NCBI GenBank assembly: GCA_029251425.1
Contig: JAQXDJ010000337.1
Span: forward strand, 1-40,008
Reading direction: 5' to 3'
Origin: Vicingaceae bacterium
GTDB lineage: Bacteria > Bacteroidota > Bacteroidia > Flavobacteriales_E > Vicingaceae
DNA length: 40,008 bases
Positions 26,087 to 33,846 of this stretch are shown here, one piece after another. Below the pieces are notes generated by a model, which did not search any database, was not told the origin of the DNA, and was given only the letters and a program-made list of their open reading frames with translations. The translations under genes and the position numbers were made by a program. How positions within the stretch are numbered: position 1 is the first letter of the stretch; each line of letters starts with the position of its first letter.

Positions 26087-27115
26087 ATGAAAGACCTAAC
26101 CCCCAACGGAATAGCCCTCAGAATTTCTTTTCTAATGGCGGCTGTTCTTACCTTACTTGTTTTTGTTTTAGACACCTATAACGGAAATAGCAATTTGTTA
26201 ATTCTGGCTGTTTTTCCTGTTTCATTTATTGCATCTTATATTGGTTTTAGAATAGCTGTTGAACGATTTATTTATAAAAAGATAAAGGTTATTTACAGAA
26301 CAATTCACAACCTGAAATTAAAAAAAGTAGATGATTCGAAAGAGTTTAGTTTAGCTCAAATTCAAACAGAAGTTGAAGACTGGGATAAATTAAATAAAGA
26401 AGAAATAGGGAGGTTAAAGGGATTAGAGAGTTACAGAAGAGAATATGTAGGAAACCTTTCACATGAATTGAAGACCCCAATTTTTAATATTCAAGGGTAT
26501 TTATTGACATTATTAGAGGGAGGACTGCATGATCCAAATATTAATGTTAGCTATCTAGAAAAGGCGAGTAATAGTGTTGATAGAATGATTTCATTAATTG
26601 AAAACTTAGACGATATTTCTAAGTTGGAGTCTGGAATGATTGAGATGGACATAAAGAAGGTTGATTTGGTTAAATTGGTAAAAGAAGTGGTTGGCGCTTT
26701 GGAGATGCAAGCTCAAAACAATGATGTTAAATTGAAGTTTGTTGATGAACCCTCTAAGCCCGTTTGGGTAAGTATTGACGAGAGCGGAATTAATCAGGTG
26801 TTGGTTAACCTAATAGTAAACTCCATTAAATATGGGAAAGAGGAAAACGGGGAGACTCTGATTAAGTTGTTTGATATGGATGAGAATGTGTTGGTTGAGG
26901 TGGCAGACAATGGAACAGGTATTGCAGAGCACCATCTATCACGTTTGTTCGAGCGGTTTTATAGAATTGATAAAAGTAGAGCAAGAACGAGTGGTGGAAC
27001 AGGTTTGGGTCTTTCTATTGTTAAACATATTATTGAAGCACATAACCAAACCATTAATGTAAGAAGCACTCCAGAAGTTGGTTCTACGTTTTCATTTACA
27101 TTAAAAAAGGCTTAA
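26087..27115 (+). CDS. phoR: PhoR-type sensor histidine kinase with minimal periplasmic part
   Basis: Membrane histidine kinase of 342 aa and likely partner of PhoB. Two membrane helices (about 10-28 and 36-56) are separated by only a few residues (DTYNGNSN), so there is almost no periplasmic sensor. A short linker follows with no clear HAMP or PAS domain. HisKA carries the phospho-acceptor His126 in LSHELKTP. The HATPase has N box NQVLVNLIVNSIKYG, DNGTGIAEHHLSRLFERFYR and GGTGLGLSIVKHI. The lack of a sensor domain suggests it takes its signal from another protein, such as a transporter or PhoU-like domain. Followed by an intergenic repeat. Confidence 0.88.
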   Translation: MKDLTPNGIALRISFLMAAVLTLLVFVLDTYNGNSNLLILAVFPVSFIASYIGFRIAVERFIYKKIKVIYRTIHNLKLKKVDDSKEFSLAQIQTEVEDWDKLNKEEIGRLKGLESYRREYVGNLSHELKTPIFNIQGYLLTLLEGGLHDPNINVSYLEKASNSVDRMISLIENLDDISKLESGMIEMDIKKVDLVKLVKEVVGALEMQAQNNDVKLKFVDEPSKPVWVSIDESGINQVLVNLIVNSIKYGKEENGETLIKLFDMDENVLVEVADNGTGIAEHHLSRLFERFYRIDKSRARTSGGTGLGLSIVKHIIEAHNQTINVRSTPEVGSTFSFTLKKA

Positions 27116-27123
27116 AGCCTCTT

Positions 27124-27159
27124 CGTCATTTCGGGCTTGACCCGCAATCTTTGTATCGG
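27124..27159. repeat. REP-like intergenic repeat
   Basis: CGTCATTTCGGGCTTGACCC is followed by GCAATCTTTGTATCGG, with a CGGG-CTTGA-CCCG hairpin. Blocks of the form CGTCATT(G)CGGGCTTGACCCGCAATC are familiar dispersed intergenic repeats in many bacterial genomes. One copy only in this window. Confidence 0.5.
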
Positions 27160-27180
27160 AAAGAATATTAAAAAAAAGCG

Positions 27181-27188
27181 CATCTTTG
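27181..27188 (+). promoter_or_regulatory. Possible -7 element of the glycosyltransferase pair
   Basis: CATCTTTG, one mismatch from TAnnTTTG, ends 4 nt before the ATG at 27193. No -33 element at the usual distance. Confidence 0.3.
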
Positions 27189-27192
27189 TATC

Positions 27193-27951
27193 ATGCAAAT
27201 TCAGCTTTCAGTTGTAATAATTACGTTTAATGAGGAAAGAAACATCGAGAGGTGTTTGAACTCTGTTAAGCGTATAGCTGATGAAATTGTGGTGGTAGAT
27301 TCTTTTTCTACGGACAAAACCAAAGCAATTTGTCTTCAAAAAGAAGTTCGTTTTATTGAAAATAAATTTGATGGACACATTGAGCAAAAGAACTTTGCAA
27401 TTACACAAGCAAAAAACCAATATGTACTTTCTTTAGATGCCGATGAGGCCTTAACAGAAGAGCTACAACAGGCAATACTTCAAATTAAAAATAATTGGAA
27501 AGCTGACGGGTATAGTTTTAATCGATTAACTAACTTTTGTGGAACTTGGATTAAACATTGTGGTTGGTACCCAGATAAGAAATTACGTTTGTGGGATAAA
27601 ACCAAAGGCAAATGGGGTGGAGATAATCCGCACGATAAAGTAATAATGGAAAAGGACGCTGCTGTAAAACACACAAACTTAGATATTTTACATTATTCGT
27701 TTTATACCATAGAAGAACACTTAAATCAAATCGATTTTTTTACAGATATTAGCGCTAAAGCTGCTTTCGAAAAAGGAAAAACAAGTAATGGATTTACTAT
27801 TTTTTATAAATCTACCTTTAAGTTTTTTAGAGATTATATTTTAAAGCTGGGATTTTTAGATGGCTACCACGGTTATGTGGTGTGTAAAAACTCTGCTCAC
27901 GCCAAGCGTTTGAAGTATTCTAAATTGAGGAATTTAAATCGAAAAAAATAA
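27193..27951 (+). CDS. Family 2 glycosyltransferase (WaaE/KdtX-like)
   Basis: GT2 enzyme of 252 aa with a GT-A fold. The N-terminus SVVIITFNEERNIERCLNSV, then IVVVDSFSTDKT, and the metal-binding LSLDADEAL (DxD) are all present, with acceptor-side residues in the CGWYPDKKLRLWDK segment. The order matches the WaaE/KdtX group, which adds glucose to the lipopolysaccharide core in other bacteria, so a role in LPS or lipooligosaccharide core synthesis at the cytosolic face of the inner membrane is likely. The next gene starts 2 bp after its stop codon and encodes a second glycosyltransferase. Confidence 0.9.
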   Translation: MQIQLSVVIITFNEERNIERCLNSVKRIADEIVVVDSFSTDKTKAICLQKEVRFIENKFDGHIEQKNFAITQAKNQYVLSLDADEALTEELQQAILQIKNNWKADGYSFNRLTNFCGTWIKHCGWYPDKKLRLWDKTKGKWGGDNPHDKVIMEKDAAVKHTNLDILHYSFYTIEEHLNQIDFFTDISAKAAFEKGKTSNGFTIFYKSTFKFFRDYILKLGFLDGYHGYVVCKNSAHAKRLKYSKLRNLNRKK

Positions 27952-27953
27952 GC

Positions 27954-29033
27954 ATGTCAACATCACAAAATATCTGTTTTTTTAATACCACTCCTTTTTG
28001 GGGAGGAGGAGAAAAATGGCATTTTGAGGCTGCACAAAACATGTCAAAAACAACCAATAAAACGTTTTTTGTTTGCGATGGAAAAGGTGAGTTGGCTAAA
28101 AAACTAAAGGAAACAAATGTTGTTCAACAACATGTTACAGCTGGTAATTTAAGTTTTTTAAACCCTACTAAAATTAACAAGTTGGTTCAGTTCTATAAAG
28201 TGAACAAGATTGACACCGTAATTTTTAACAACCCTAAAGATTTAAAATTAGGAGGAAGGGCAGCTAAAAAAGCGGGTGTAAAAAATATTGTTTATAGAAG
28301 GGGAATTGCTGTTGAGGTAAAGAAAAGCAGGTTAAACACTCACTTGTTTGCAGATGTGGTAACACACTTTATTTTTAATTCTAATGCAACAAAAGAGTTG
28401 TTAGAGAAAAATTATAAAAACATTGTTGCCACAAAAAAAACAGCCATTATTTACAATGCCATTGACTTTCCAAAGAACCCCATCACCCACAACCCATCAC
28501 CCACAACCCAAATCATTATTGGTAATGCTGGCCGTTTAGTAGAGCAAAAAGCACAACGCTTTTTAATAGATATTGCTGAAAAACTCAAAGAAAAAAATCT
28601 TGAATTTAAAATTTTGATAGCTGGTGATGGACCTTTACATGATGAATTAAAACAATCAATTTCTGATCGAAAACTAAACGAAAATATAGAATTGTTAGGG
28701 TTTGTTGATGATGTTCCGAACTTTATGGCTGGTGTAGATCTTTTTGTTTCTACCGCTATTTGGGAAGGTTTTGGTTTTGTCCTGGCTGAAGCTATGATGG
28801 CTAAAAAACCTGTTTTGGCTTTTGATATGAGTAGTAATCCAGAGTTGGTAAAAGACGGTAAAAACGGGTTTTTAGTTCCACCTAAAAATATTGATGTGTT
28901 TGCTGATAAAATACAGGAATTGATAGGGAATGAAATACTTCGAAAAAAAATGGGAGAAGAAGCCTATCGTTTTGCTGAATCTAATTTTGAAACAAAAAAG
29001 CAGTTTCAAAAACTACTTGATTTTATCCATTAA
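27954..29033 (+). CDS. Family 4 glycosyltransferase
   Basis: GT-B fold glycosyltransferase of 359 aa. The N-terminal domain begins with ICFFNTTPFWGGGEKWHFE (acceptor-side Gly loop). The C-terminal Glycos_transf_1 domain shows IGNAGRLVEQKAQ, LIAGDGPLHDEL, ELLGFVDDVPNFMAGVDLFV and the donor-binding STAIWEGFGFVLAEAMMAKKPVLAF (E-x7-E). It forms a two-gene unit with the GT2 gene and most likely extends the same surface glycan. At residues about 175-185, in the linker between the two domains, the DNA holds a 14-bp tandem repeat encoding NPITHNPSPTTQ; the enzyme frame is preserved. Confidence 0.88.
   Translation: MSTSQNICFFNTTPFWGGGEKWHFEAAQNMSKTTNKTFFVCDGKGELAKKLKETNVVQQHVTAGNLSFLNPTKINKLVQFYKVNKIDTVIFNNPKDLKLGGRAAKKAGVKNIVYRRGIAVEVKKSRLNTHLFADVVTHFIFNSNATKELLEKNYKNIVATKKTAIIYNAIDFPKNPITHNPSPTTQIIIGNAGRLVEQKAQRFLIDIAEKLKEKNLEFKILIAGDGPLHDELKQSISDRKLNENIELLGFVDDVPNFMAGVDLFVSTAIWEGFGFVLAEAMMAKKPVLAFDMSSNPELVKDGKNGFLVPPKNIDVFADKIQELIGNEILRKKMGEEAYRFAESNFETKKQFQKLLDFIH
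28479..28510 (+). repeat. 14-bp tandem repeat inside the glycosyltransferase gene
   Basis: CCCATCACCCACAA occurs twice in a row (28479-28492, 28493-28506), followed by CCCA. Because 14 is not a multiple of 3, the copies are read in different frames. Base composition is far more C-rich than the surrounding gene. Confidence 0.75.
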
Positions 29034-29160
29034 TTTTTGTGGAAATCTAACTTTAGATCAATCTAACATTTAAACAAACTTAAAATTTCGCAAAAAAAAC
29101 CGAACTTTATCTGATCGCAGTATAAGTTTTAAGGCTGTTCTGCGCTTATTTTTTTAATTG

Positions 29161-29613
29161 ATGAAACCAAAATTTACAGAAATACAGAAGTTTACACAAT
29201 GGTGGCTTTGGTTAATTATATTAATTCACTCAAGCTTTGTTGTTTGGCAATTGATTTCGGCAGGCTCATCATCATTGGTTTCCATTTTGTTTGGTGACAT
29301 TTTGATAGCAGTTCTTTTTTTTACTTTAAAGCTAAAAACAGAGGTTAATGAGGAAGGTGTTAAAATGGCATTTTTTCCTTTTATCAAAAAAGAAATAAAT
29401 TGGGAAGAAATTAAATCGTTAAGAGTGCTTGATTATGGATTTGTTGGTGGCTGGGGGATACGTTTTTGGACCAAATATGGAACTGTTTATAATGTTAATG
29501 GGCGGAAGGGTTTAGCAATAGAATTAAAAAGTGGTAAAAAATTAGCAATAGGAACTCAAAAAGAAGAAGAATTGGAAAGTGTTTTAAAAGAATTGGGAAA
29601 GATAGGTGAGTAA
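29161..29613 (+). CDS. Small membrane protein with PH-like domain
   Basis: A 150-aa protein with two hydrophobic helices (about 14-33 and 40-56) and a C-terminal beta-rich region (KTEVNEEGVKMAFFPFIKKEINWEEIKSLRV... AIELKSGKKLAIGTQ) like bacterial PH-type domains. I use the ATG at 29161; a TTG directly before it is possible but less likely. It overlaps the next gene by 8 bp. No close family name was recognised; function unknown. A possible -7 (TAAGTTTT at 29123-29130) lies 30 bp upstream, without a -33. Confidence 0.7.
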   Translation: MKPKFTEIQKFTQWWLWLIILIHSSFVVWQLISAGSSSLVSILFGDILIAVLFFTLKLKTEVNEEGVKMAFFPFIKKEINWEEIKSLRVLDYGFVGGWGIRFWTKYGTVYNVNGRKGLAIELKSGKKLAIGTQKEEELESVLKELGKIGE

Positions 29614-32600
29614 CAATTATCAAATATTAATACAAAAGTTAGATGCTTTTATACGGAAGTACTATAAAAATAGGCTGCTGAAAGGTGGTATTTATAGCCT
29701 TGGTTTATTGTTGGCATCATTTATAATTTTTACCACAGTTGAGTATTTTGGTCAGTTTAACACAACGGGAAGAACCATTTTGTTTTACCTTTTTGTTTTC
29801 ATAACAGCTTACTTGCTAGGGTTTTATGTTTTCATTCCACTTTCTAAACTGTATAAATTTGGCAAGGTTATTAATCACAATCAGGCAGCAGAAATTATTG
29901 GAAACCATTTTGATGAAGTTAGAGACAAATTGATTAATGTTTTACAGTTAGAACACAAAGCAATTCAAAGCTCTAATAATTTATTGCTAGCAAGTATCGA
30001 TCAAAAATCGCTCGAATTAAAGCCTGTTTCTTTTACGGGGGCTATTGATTTTAATGAGAATAAAAAACATTTAAAATTGCTGCTTATTCCACTATTGTTA
30101 TTGGTGGGCATAGCTGTTGTTTCTCCAAAAATATTTACAGAAGGTACGGACAGGTTGGTTAATCATAATGTTTATATTACGCCAACAGCTCCTTTTAAAA
30201 TGGAGCTAACCAACAGCTCTTTAAAAGTACTTAAGAGTAAAGATTACGATGTAAATGTTGCTGTTTCAGGAAGCCAATTGCCTGAGAAATTATATTTAGA
30301 GTACGAAGGGAATAAATACCCGCTAAGCAAAACCGACAAGAGAAACTATACCTACACTTTTAAAAACGTTCAAAACAATAAAAATTTTAAGTTGTACGGT
30401 TCAGGCTTTTATTCTGAAGAGCATGAGTTGGCTGTAATTCCAAACCCTATTTTAACCGATTTTTCTGTAGATTTAGAATATCCGAAATATCTAAAGAAGC
30501 CAAAAGAAACACTTAAAAACACAGGAGATTTAATTTTACCAGAAGGAACAAAAATTAAATGGAGTATTCAGGCAGAAGATGCTGATTACATTTATTTTGT
30601 TGCCACAGGAAGTTCACAACAATTAAAAAGTTCAGGAGCCCAATTTTATCATAAAAAAACAGCAGATAAAAATACAGGCTACGCAATAATTCCCTCCAAT
30701 AGTTTTGTGGAGTTTGGAGATACTGTTCAGTACGCTTTACAGGTTGTTGCAGATAAATTTCCTACTATTTCTGTAAATGAGAAAAAAGATTCAGCCAATG
30801 ATAATCGCTTTTATTTTAGAGGCGAAATTTCTGATGACTATGGTTTTTCTGGACTAACTTTTAATTATCGGATAAACAGCAAACAAGATTCTACATCAAA
30901 CAACAACAAACTTCAAACAGTTAAAATTCCATATAACTCTTCAATGGCTTTAGATGAGTTTTTTCATTTTTGGAATTTAGAAGAGCTAAATATCCTTCCT
31001 GGGGATGAAATAGCTTATTATTTTGAGGTTTGGGACAATGATGGTGTAAATGGACGAAAATCGGCAAAAACAAGCTTAAAAACGTTTAAATCAAAATCTA
31101 TTACTGAACGAAATAAGGATGCTTCAAAATCTAACAAAGAGATTAAGAAAAATTTAAGCGAAAGTATTTCTGATGCTAAGCAAATTCAAAAAGATTTAGA
31201 AGATTTAAAGAAGAAATTGTCTGAAAAGAAAAAGGTTGGTTACGAGGAAAAAGAGAAGATGAAAGAGCTGTTGGAGAAGCAAAAACAGTTAGAGAAAAAG
31301 GTTAATGAAATTCAAAAAGAAAGTGAGAAAAACAATAATCAGAAAAGCGAGTATAAGCAGTATAGCGAAGAAATGTTGCAAAAACAAGAGCAATTACAAA
31401 AGTTATTTGATGAGCTGATGACTGATGAAATGAAAAAAATGATGGAACAGCTGCAAGAAATGATGGAGAAGATGGATAAAAATATGATGGAAGAAGAGAT
31501 GGACAAGATGGATATGAGTAACAAAGATTTGGAAAAAGAGCTAGACCGATCTTTAGAACTGTTTAAGCAGATGGAATTTGAGCAAAAGCTAGAAGATGTT
31601 AAGTCGAAACTAGAAGAGTTGGCAGAAAAGCAGAATGAATTATCGGAAGATACTAAGAATAAAAAAGAAGATGCCGCAGCTTTGAAAGAGAAACAAGATG
31701 AATTAAACAAGGAGTTTGAGGAGGTTAAAAAAGAGTTGGATGAGCTTGAAAAAATGGATGAGGAATTAGAGAATCCAAACGGAATGGAAGAGACTAAAAA
31801 AGAGCAAGAAGAAATTTCAGAAGATATGGAAAACAGCTCTGAACAACTAGAGAATAAGAAAAATAAGAAATCTTCTGAATCTCAAAAAAACGCAGCGCAG
31901 AAAATGAGTGAGATGGCTCAAAAAATGGCGGCTATACAATCGCAAGCACAAAACCAGGGAGAAGATATGGATGCATTAAGACAGTTGCTTGATAATTTAT
32001 TACATCTATCGTTTGAGCAAGAAGAGTTAATGGAAAATTACAAGGTTATGGATCGAAAAAATCCAGAATACGTAGCAATTACTCAGCAACAAAAAAAGTT
32101 GAAAGACGATGCTAAAATGATTGAAGATTCTCTTTTTGCACTTAGTAAGCGTGTGGTACAATTAGAGTCAACTATTAATAAAGAAATAGCAGTGATAAAT
32201 CATAATATGGAAAAAACGATTGGGTTTATGGCTGAGCGCCAAACACCAATGGCTGCTGCTCGTCAGCAATATATCATGACATCAATAAATAATCTTGCAT
32301 TGTTGTTTGATGAAGCTTTAAAACAGATGCAAATGCAAGCACAACAAAAGCCAGGAAAAGGAAGTTGTAGTAAGCCTGGAGGAAATGGTCAACCAAAACC
32401 GGGTATGGGGTCAATATCTAAAATGCAAAAATCGCTTCAAAAGCAATTAGAGGCTATGAAAAAAACCATGGAGAAAGGAAAGAAGCCTGGAGGTAAAAAG
32501 CCGGGACAAAAACCAGGGCAAAGTGAAGGAGAGGGAATGGGTATGCCAGGTGGGAAAGGAATGAGCGAATCTTTAGCAAAAATGGCGGCACAGCAAGCGA

Positions 32601-32968
32601 AAATTAGAGAAGAGTTAAACAAGTTAAAGAATGGCAAAAATGGTTCGGGAATAAATGGCTTGTCAAAAATGATGGAGGAGAACGAAACAGATATTGTTAA
32701 TAAGCGAATTACACAACAAACAATTAACAGACAAAAAGAAATTTTAACACGGTTGTTAGAATCAGAAAAAGCAGATAGAGAAAGAGAGTGGGATGATAAA
32801 AGAGAGTCTAAAGAGGGTGAAAACCAAGAAAATGGTAACCCTGAGTTGTTTTTTGAGTATAATGAACAAAAAAAGCAGGAGGTTGATTTGTTAAAAACAA
32901 CCCCAACAAATTTGAACATCTTTTATAAGCAAAAAGTATCACAATATTTTCAAAATATTAACCAATGA
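29606..32968 (+). CDS. DUF4175 family membrane-anchored coiled-coil protein
   Basis: Very long protein (1120 aa) of the Bacteroidota DUF4175 family. Membrane helices lie near the N-terminus (about 23-43, 55-77) and at about 150-170. A beta-rich periplasmic region spans about 170-500. A long, charged coiled coil (about 510-770) follows, very rich in Glu, Lys, Gln and Met (runs such as EQLQEMMEKMDKNMMEEEMD). Late segments are rich in Gly, Lys and Pro (KPGGKKPGQKPGQSEGEGMG). It starts at GTG and overlaps both neighbours (8 bp upstream, 4 bp downstream). The family usually precedes the anti-sigma-type ATPase and ybeY in Flavobacteria. Function is not established; a cell-envelope scaffold role is plausible. 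Confidence 0.85.
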   Translation: MSNNYQILIQKLDAFIRKYYKNRLLKGGIYSLGLLLASFIIFTTVEYFGQFNTTGRTILFYLFVFITAYLLGFYVFIPLSKLYKFGKVINHNQAAEIIGNHFDEVRDKLINVLQLEHKAIQSSNNLLLASIDQKSLELKPVSFTGAIDFNENKKHLKLLLIPLLLLVGIAVVSPKIFTEGTDRLVNHNVYITPTAPFKMELTNSSLKVLKSKDYDVNVAVSGSQLPEKLYLEYEGNKYPLSKTDKRNYTYTFKNVQNNKNFKLYGSGFYSEEHELAVIPNPILTDFSVDLEYPKYLKKPKETLKNTGDLILPEGTKIKWSIQAEDADYIYFVATGSSQQLKSSGAQFYHKKTADKNTGYAIIPSNSFVEFGDTVQYALQVVADKFPTISVNEKKDSANDNRFYFRGEISDDYGFSGLTFNYRINSKQDSTSNNNKLQTVKIPYNSSMALDEFFHFWNLEELNILPGDEIAYYFEVWDNDGVNGRKSAKTSLKTFKSKSITERNKDASKSNKEIKKNLSESISDAKQIQKDLEDLKKKLSEKKKVGYEEKEKMKELLEKQKQLEKKVNEIQKESEKNNNQKSEYKQYSEEMLQKQEQLQKLFDELMTDEMKKMMEQLQEMMEKMDKNMMEEEMDKMDMSNKDLEKELDRSLELFKQMEFEQKLEDVKSKLEELAEKQNELSEDTKNKKEDAAALKEKQDELNKEFEEVKKELDELEKMDEELENPNGMEETKKEQEEISEDMENSSEQLENKKNKKSSESQKNAAQKMSEMAQKMAAIQSQAQNQGEDMDALRQLLDNLLHLSFEQEELMENYKVMDRKNPEYVAITQQQKKLKDDAKMIEDSLFALSKRVVQLESTINKEIAVINHNMEKTIGFMAERQTPMAAARQQYIMTSINNLALLFDEALKQMQMQAQQKPGKGSCSKPGGNGQPKPGMGSISKMQKSLQKQLEAMKKTMEKGKKPGGKKPGQKPGQSEGEGMGMPGGKGMSESLAKMAAQQAKIREELNKLKNGKNGSGINGLSKMMEENETDIVNKRITQQTINRQKEILTRLLESEKADREREWDDKRESKEGENQENGNPELFFEYNEQKKQEVDLLKTTPTNLNIFYKQKVSQYFQNINQ

Positions 32969-33384
32969 TTCAAGGAGGAATTTCACAACATATTGAACTA
33001 TCTTCAGAGGTAGAAAGTATTTCTAAAATTGAAAACTTTATTGATAGGGTTTCTGACCAATATCAATTTGGAGAAGATCATTATGGAAATATACTAATTG
33101 CGTTAACTGAAGCTGTTAATAATGCCATTACACATGGTAATAAATTAGACCCTAACAAAAAAGTACATCTTAATATGGCTACAACATCAAAACATGTGGA
33201 GTTTATCGTTAAGGATGAGGGTGTTGGTTTTGATTATGATAATGTGCCAGACCCAACTTTGCCTGAAAATATTGAAAAAATTAGGGGTCGTGGAATCTTT
33301 TTAATGAAAACTTTAGCAGATAGAGTTGATTTTGAAGAAAATGGACGGATAATCAAGTTAAACTTCTCTATATCAAATAATTAA
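32965..33384 (+). CDS. Anti-sigma-factor-type ATP-binding protein (RsbW/HATPase_c_2)
   Basis: A 139-aa protein comprising only a GHKL ATPase domain of the serine-kinase/anti-sigma type: N box ALTEAVNNAITHGNKLDPNK, G1 box KDEGVGFDYDNVP, and G2 GRGIFLMKTLADRVDF. RsbW-like proteins phosphorylate an anti-sigma antagonist (STAS) protein or bind a sigma factor. No STAS or sigma gene is adjacent, so the partner is unknown. Start and stop codons overlap those of its neighbours (ATGA with DUF4175 upstream; TAATG with ybeY downstream), so the operon is tightly coupled. Confidence 0.88.
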   Translation: MIQGGISQHIELSSEVESISKIENFIDRVSDQYQFGEDHYGNILIALTEAVNNAITHGNKLDPNKKVHLNMATTSKHVEFIVKDEGVGFDYDNVPDPTLPENIEKIRGRGIFLMKTLADRVDFEENGRIIKLNFSISNN

Positions 33385-33809
33385 TGTTTTCAGAAAGTGC
33401 TATTTATTTTAATTCGGAGGAAGTTTCTTTTGAGTTAAACAACCCTCAAAACACTCAAAGTTGGATAGAAAACACTATCATAAAAGAGGGTAAAACTGTT
33501 GGTGAGATTTCTTATGTTTTTTGTTCGGATGAATATTTGCATAAAATGAATATTGAGCATTTGCAACATGATACTCTTACCGATATTATCACTTTTAATT
33601 ATTGTGAGGAAAGCTTAATAAGTTCAGATATCTTTATTAGTGTGGATCGGGTAAAAGAGAATGCAGAGCGTTTTAATGTTTCTTTTGAGGAGGAGTTGGA
33701 TAGGGTGATGATTCATGGAATACTTCACCTTGTGGGTTATGACGATAAGACAGAAGAGGATAAGATTGAGATGAGGTCTAAGGAAGATTTTTATTTAACT
33801 TTGCGTTAA
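33384..33809 (+). CDS. ybeY: rRNA maturation RNase YbeY
   Basis: Single-strand endoribonuclease of 141 aa involved in 16S rRNA 3'-end maturation and ribosome quality control. The N-terminal half has ISYVFCSDEYLHKMNIEHLQHDTLTDIITF, typical for the family. The zinc motif is HGILHLVGYDDKTEED: the first two His of the common HGxLHLxGYDH are kept but the third is Asp, a change I recall as usual in Bacteroidetes YbeY. It overlaps the anti-sigma-type gene by one base. mnmG begins 37 bp later, after a parS-like site. Confidence 0.92.
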   Translation: MFSESAIYFNSEEVSFELNNPQNTQSWIENTIIKEGKTVGEISYVFCSDEYLHKMNIEHLQHDTLTDIITFNYCEESLISSDIFISVDRVKENAERFNVSFEEELDRVMIHGILHLVGYDDKTEEDKIEMRSKEDFYLTLR

Positions 33810-33819
33810 AAATCGCACG

Positions 33820-33835
33820 TGTTCCACGTGAAACA
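33820..33835. promoter_or_regulatory. parS-like site upstream of mnmG
   Basis: TGTTCCACGTGAAACA differs from the ParB-binding consensus TGTTTCACGTGAAACA at one base. A second CACGTG core (33816-33821) overlaps its left side. It lies 11 bp before the mnmG start codon. Confidence 0.75.
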
Positions 33836-33846
33836 ATTTTCAATTA

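Noticed and set aside
31339-32919. Long open frames on the minus strand inside the DUF4175 gene
   Set aside because: They are Ser/Phe-rich shadows caused by the Glu/Lys-rich coding strand and have no start context or family resemblance.
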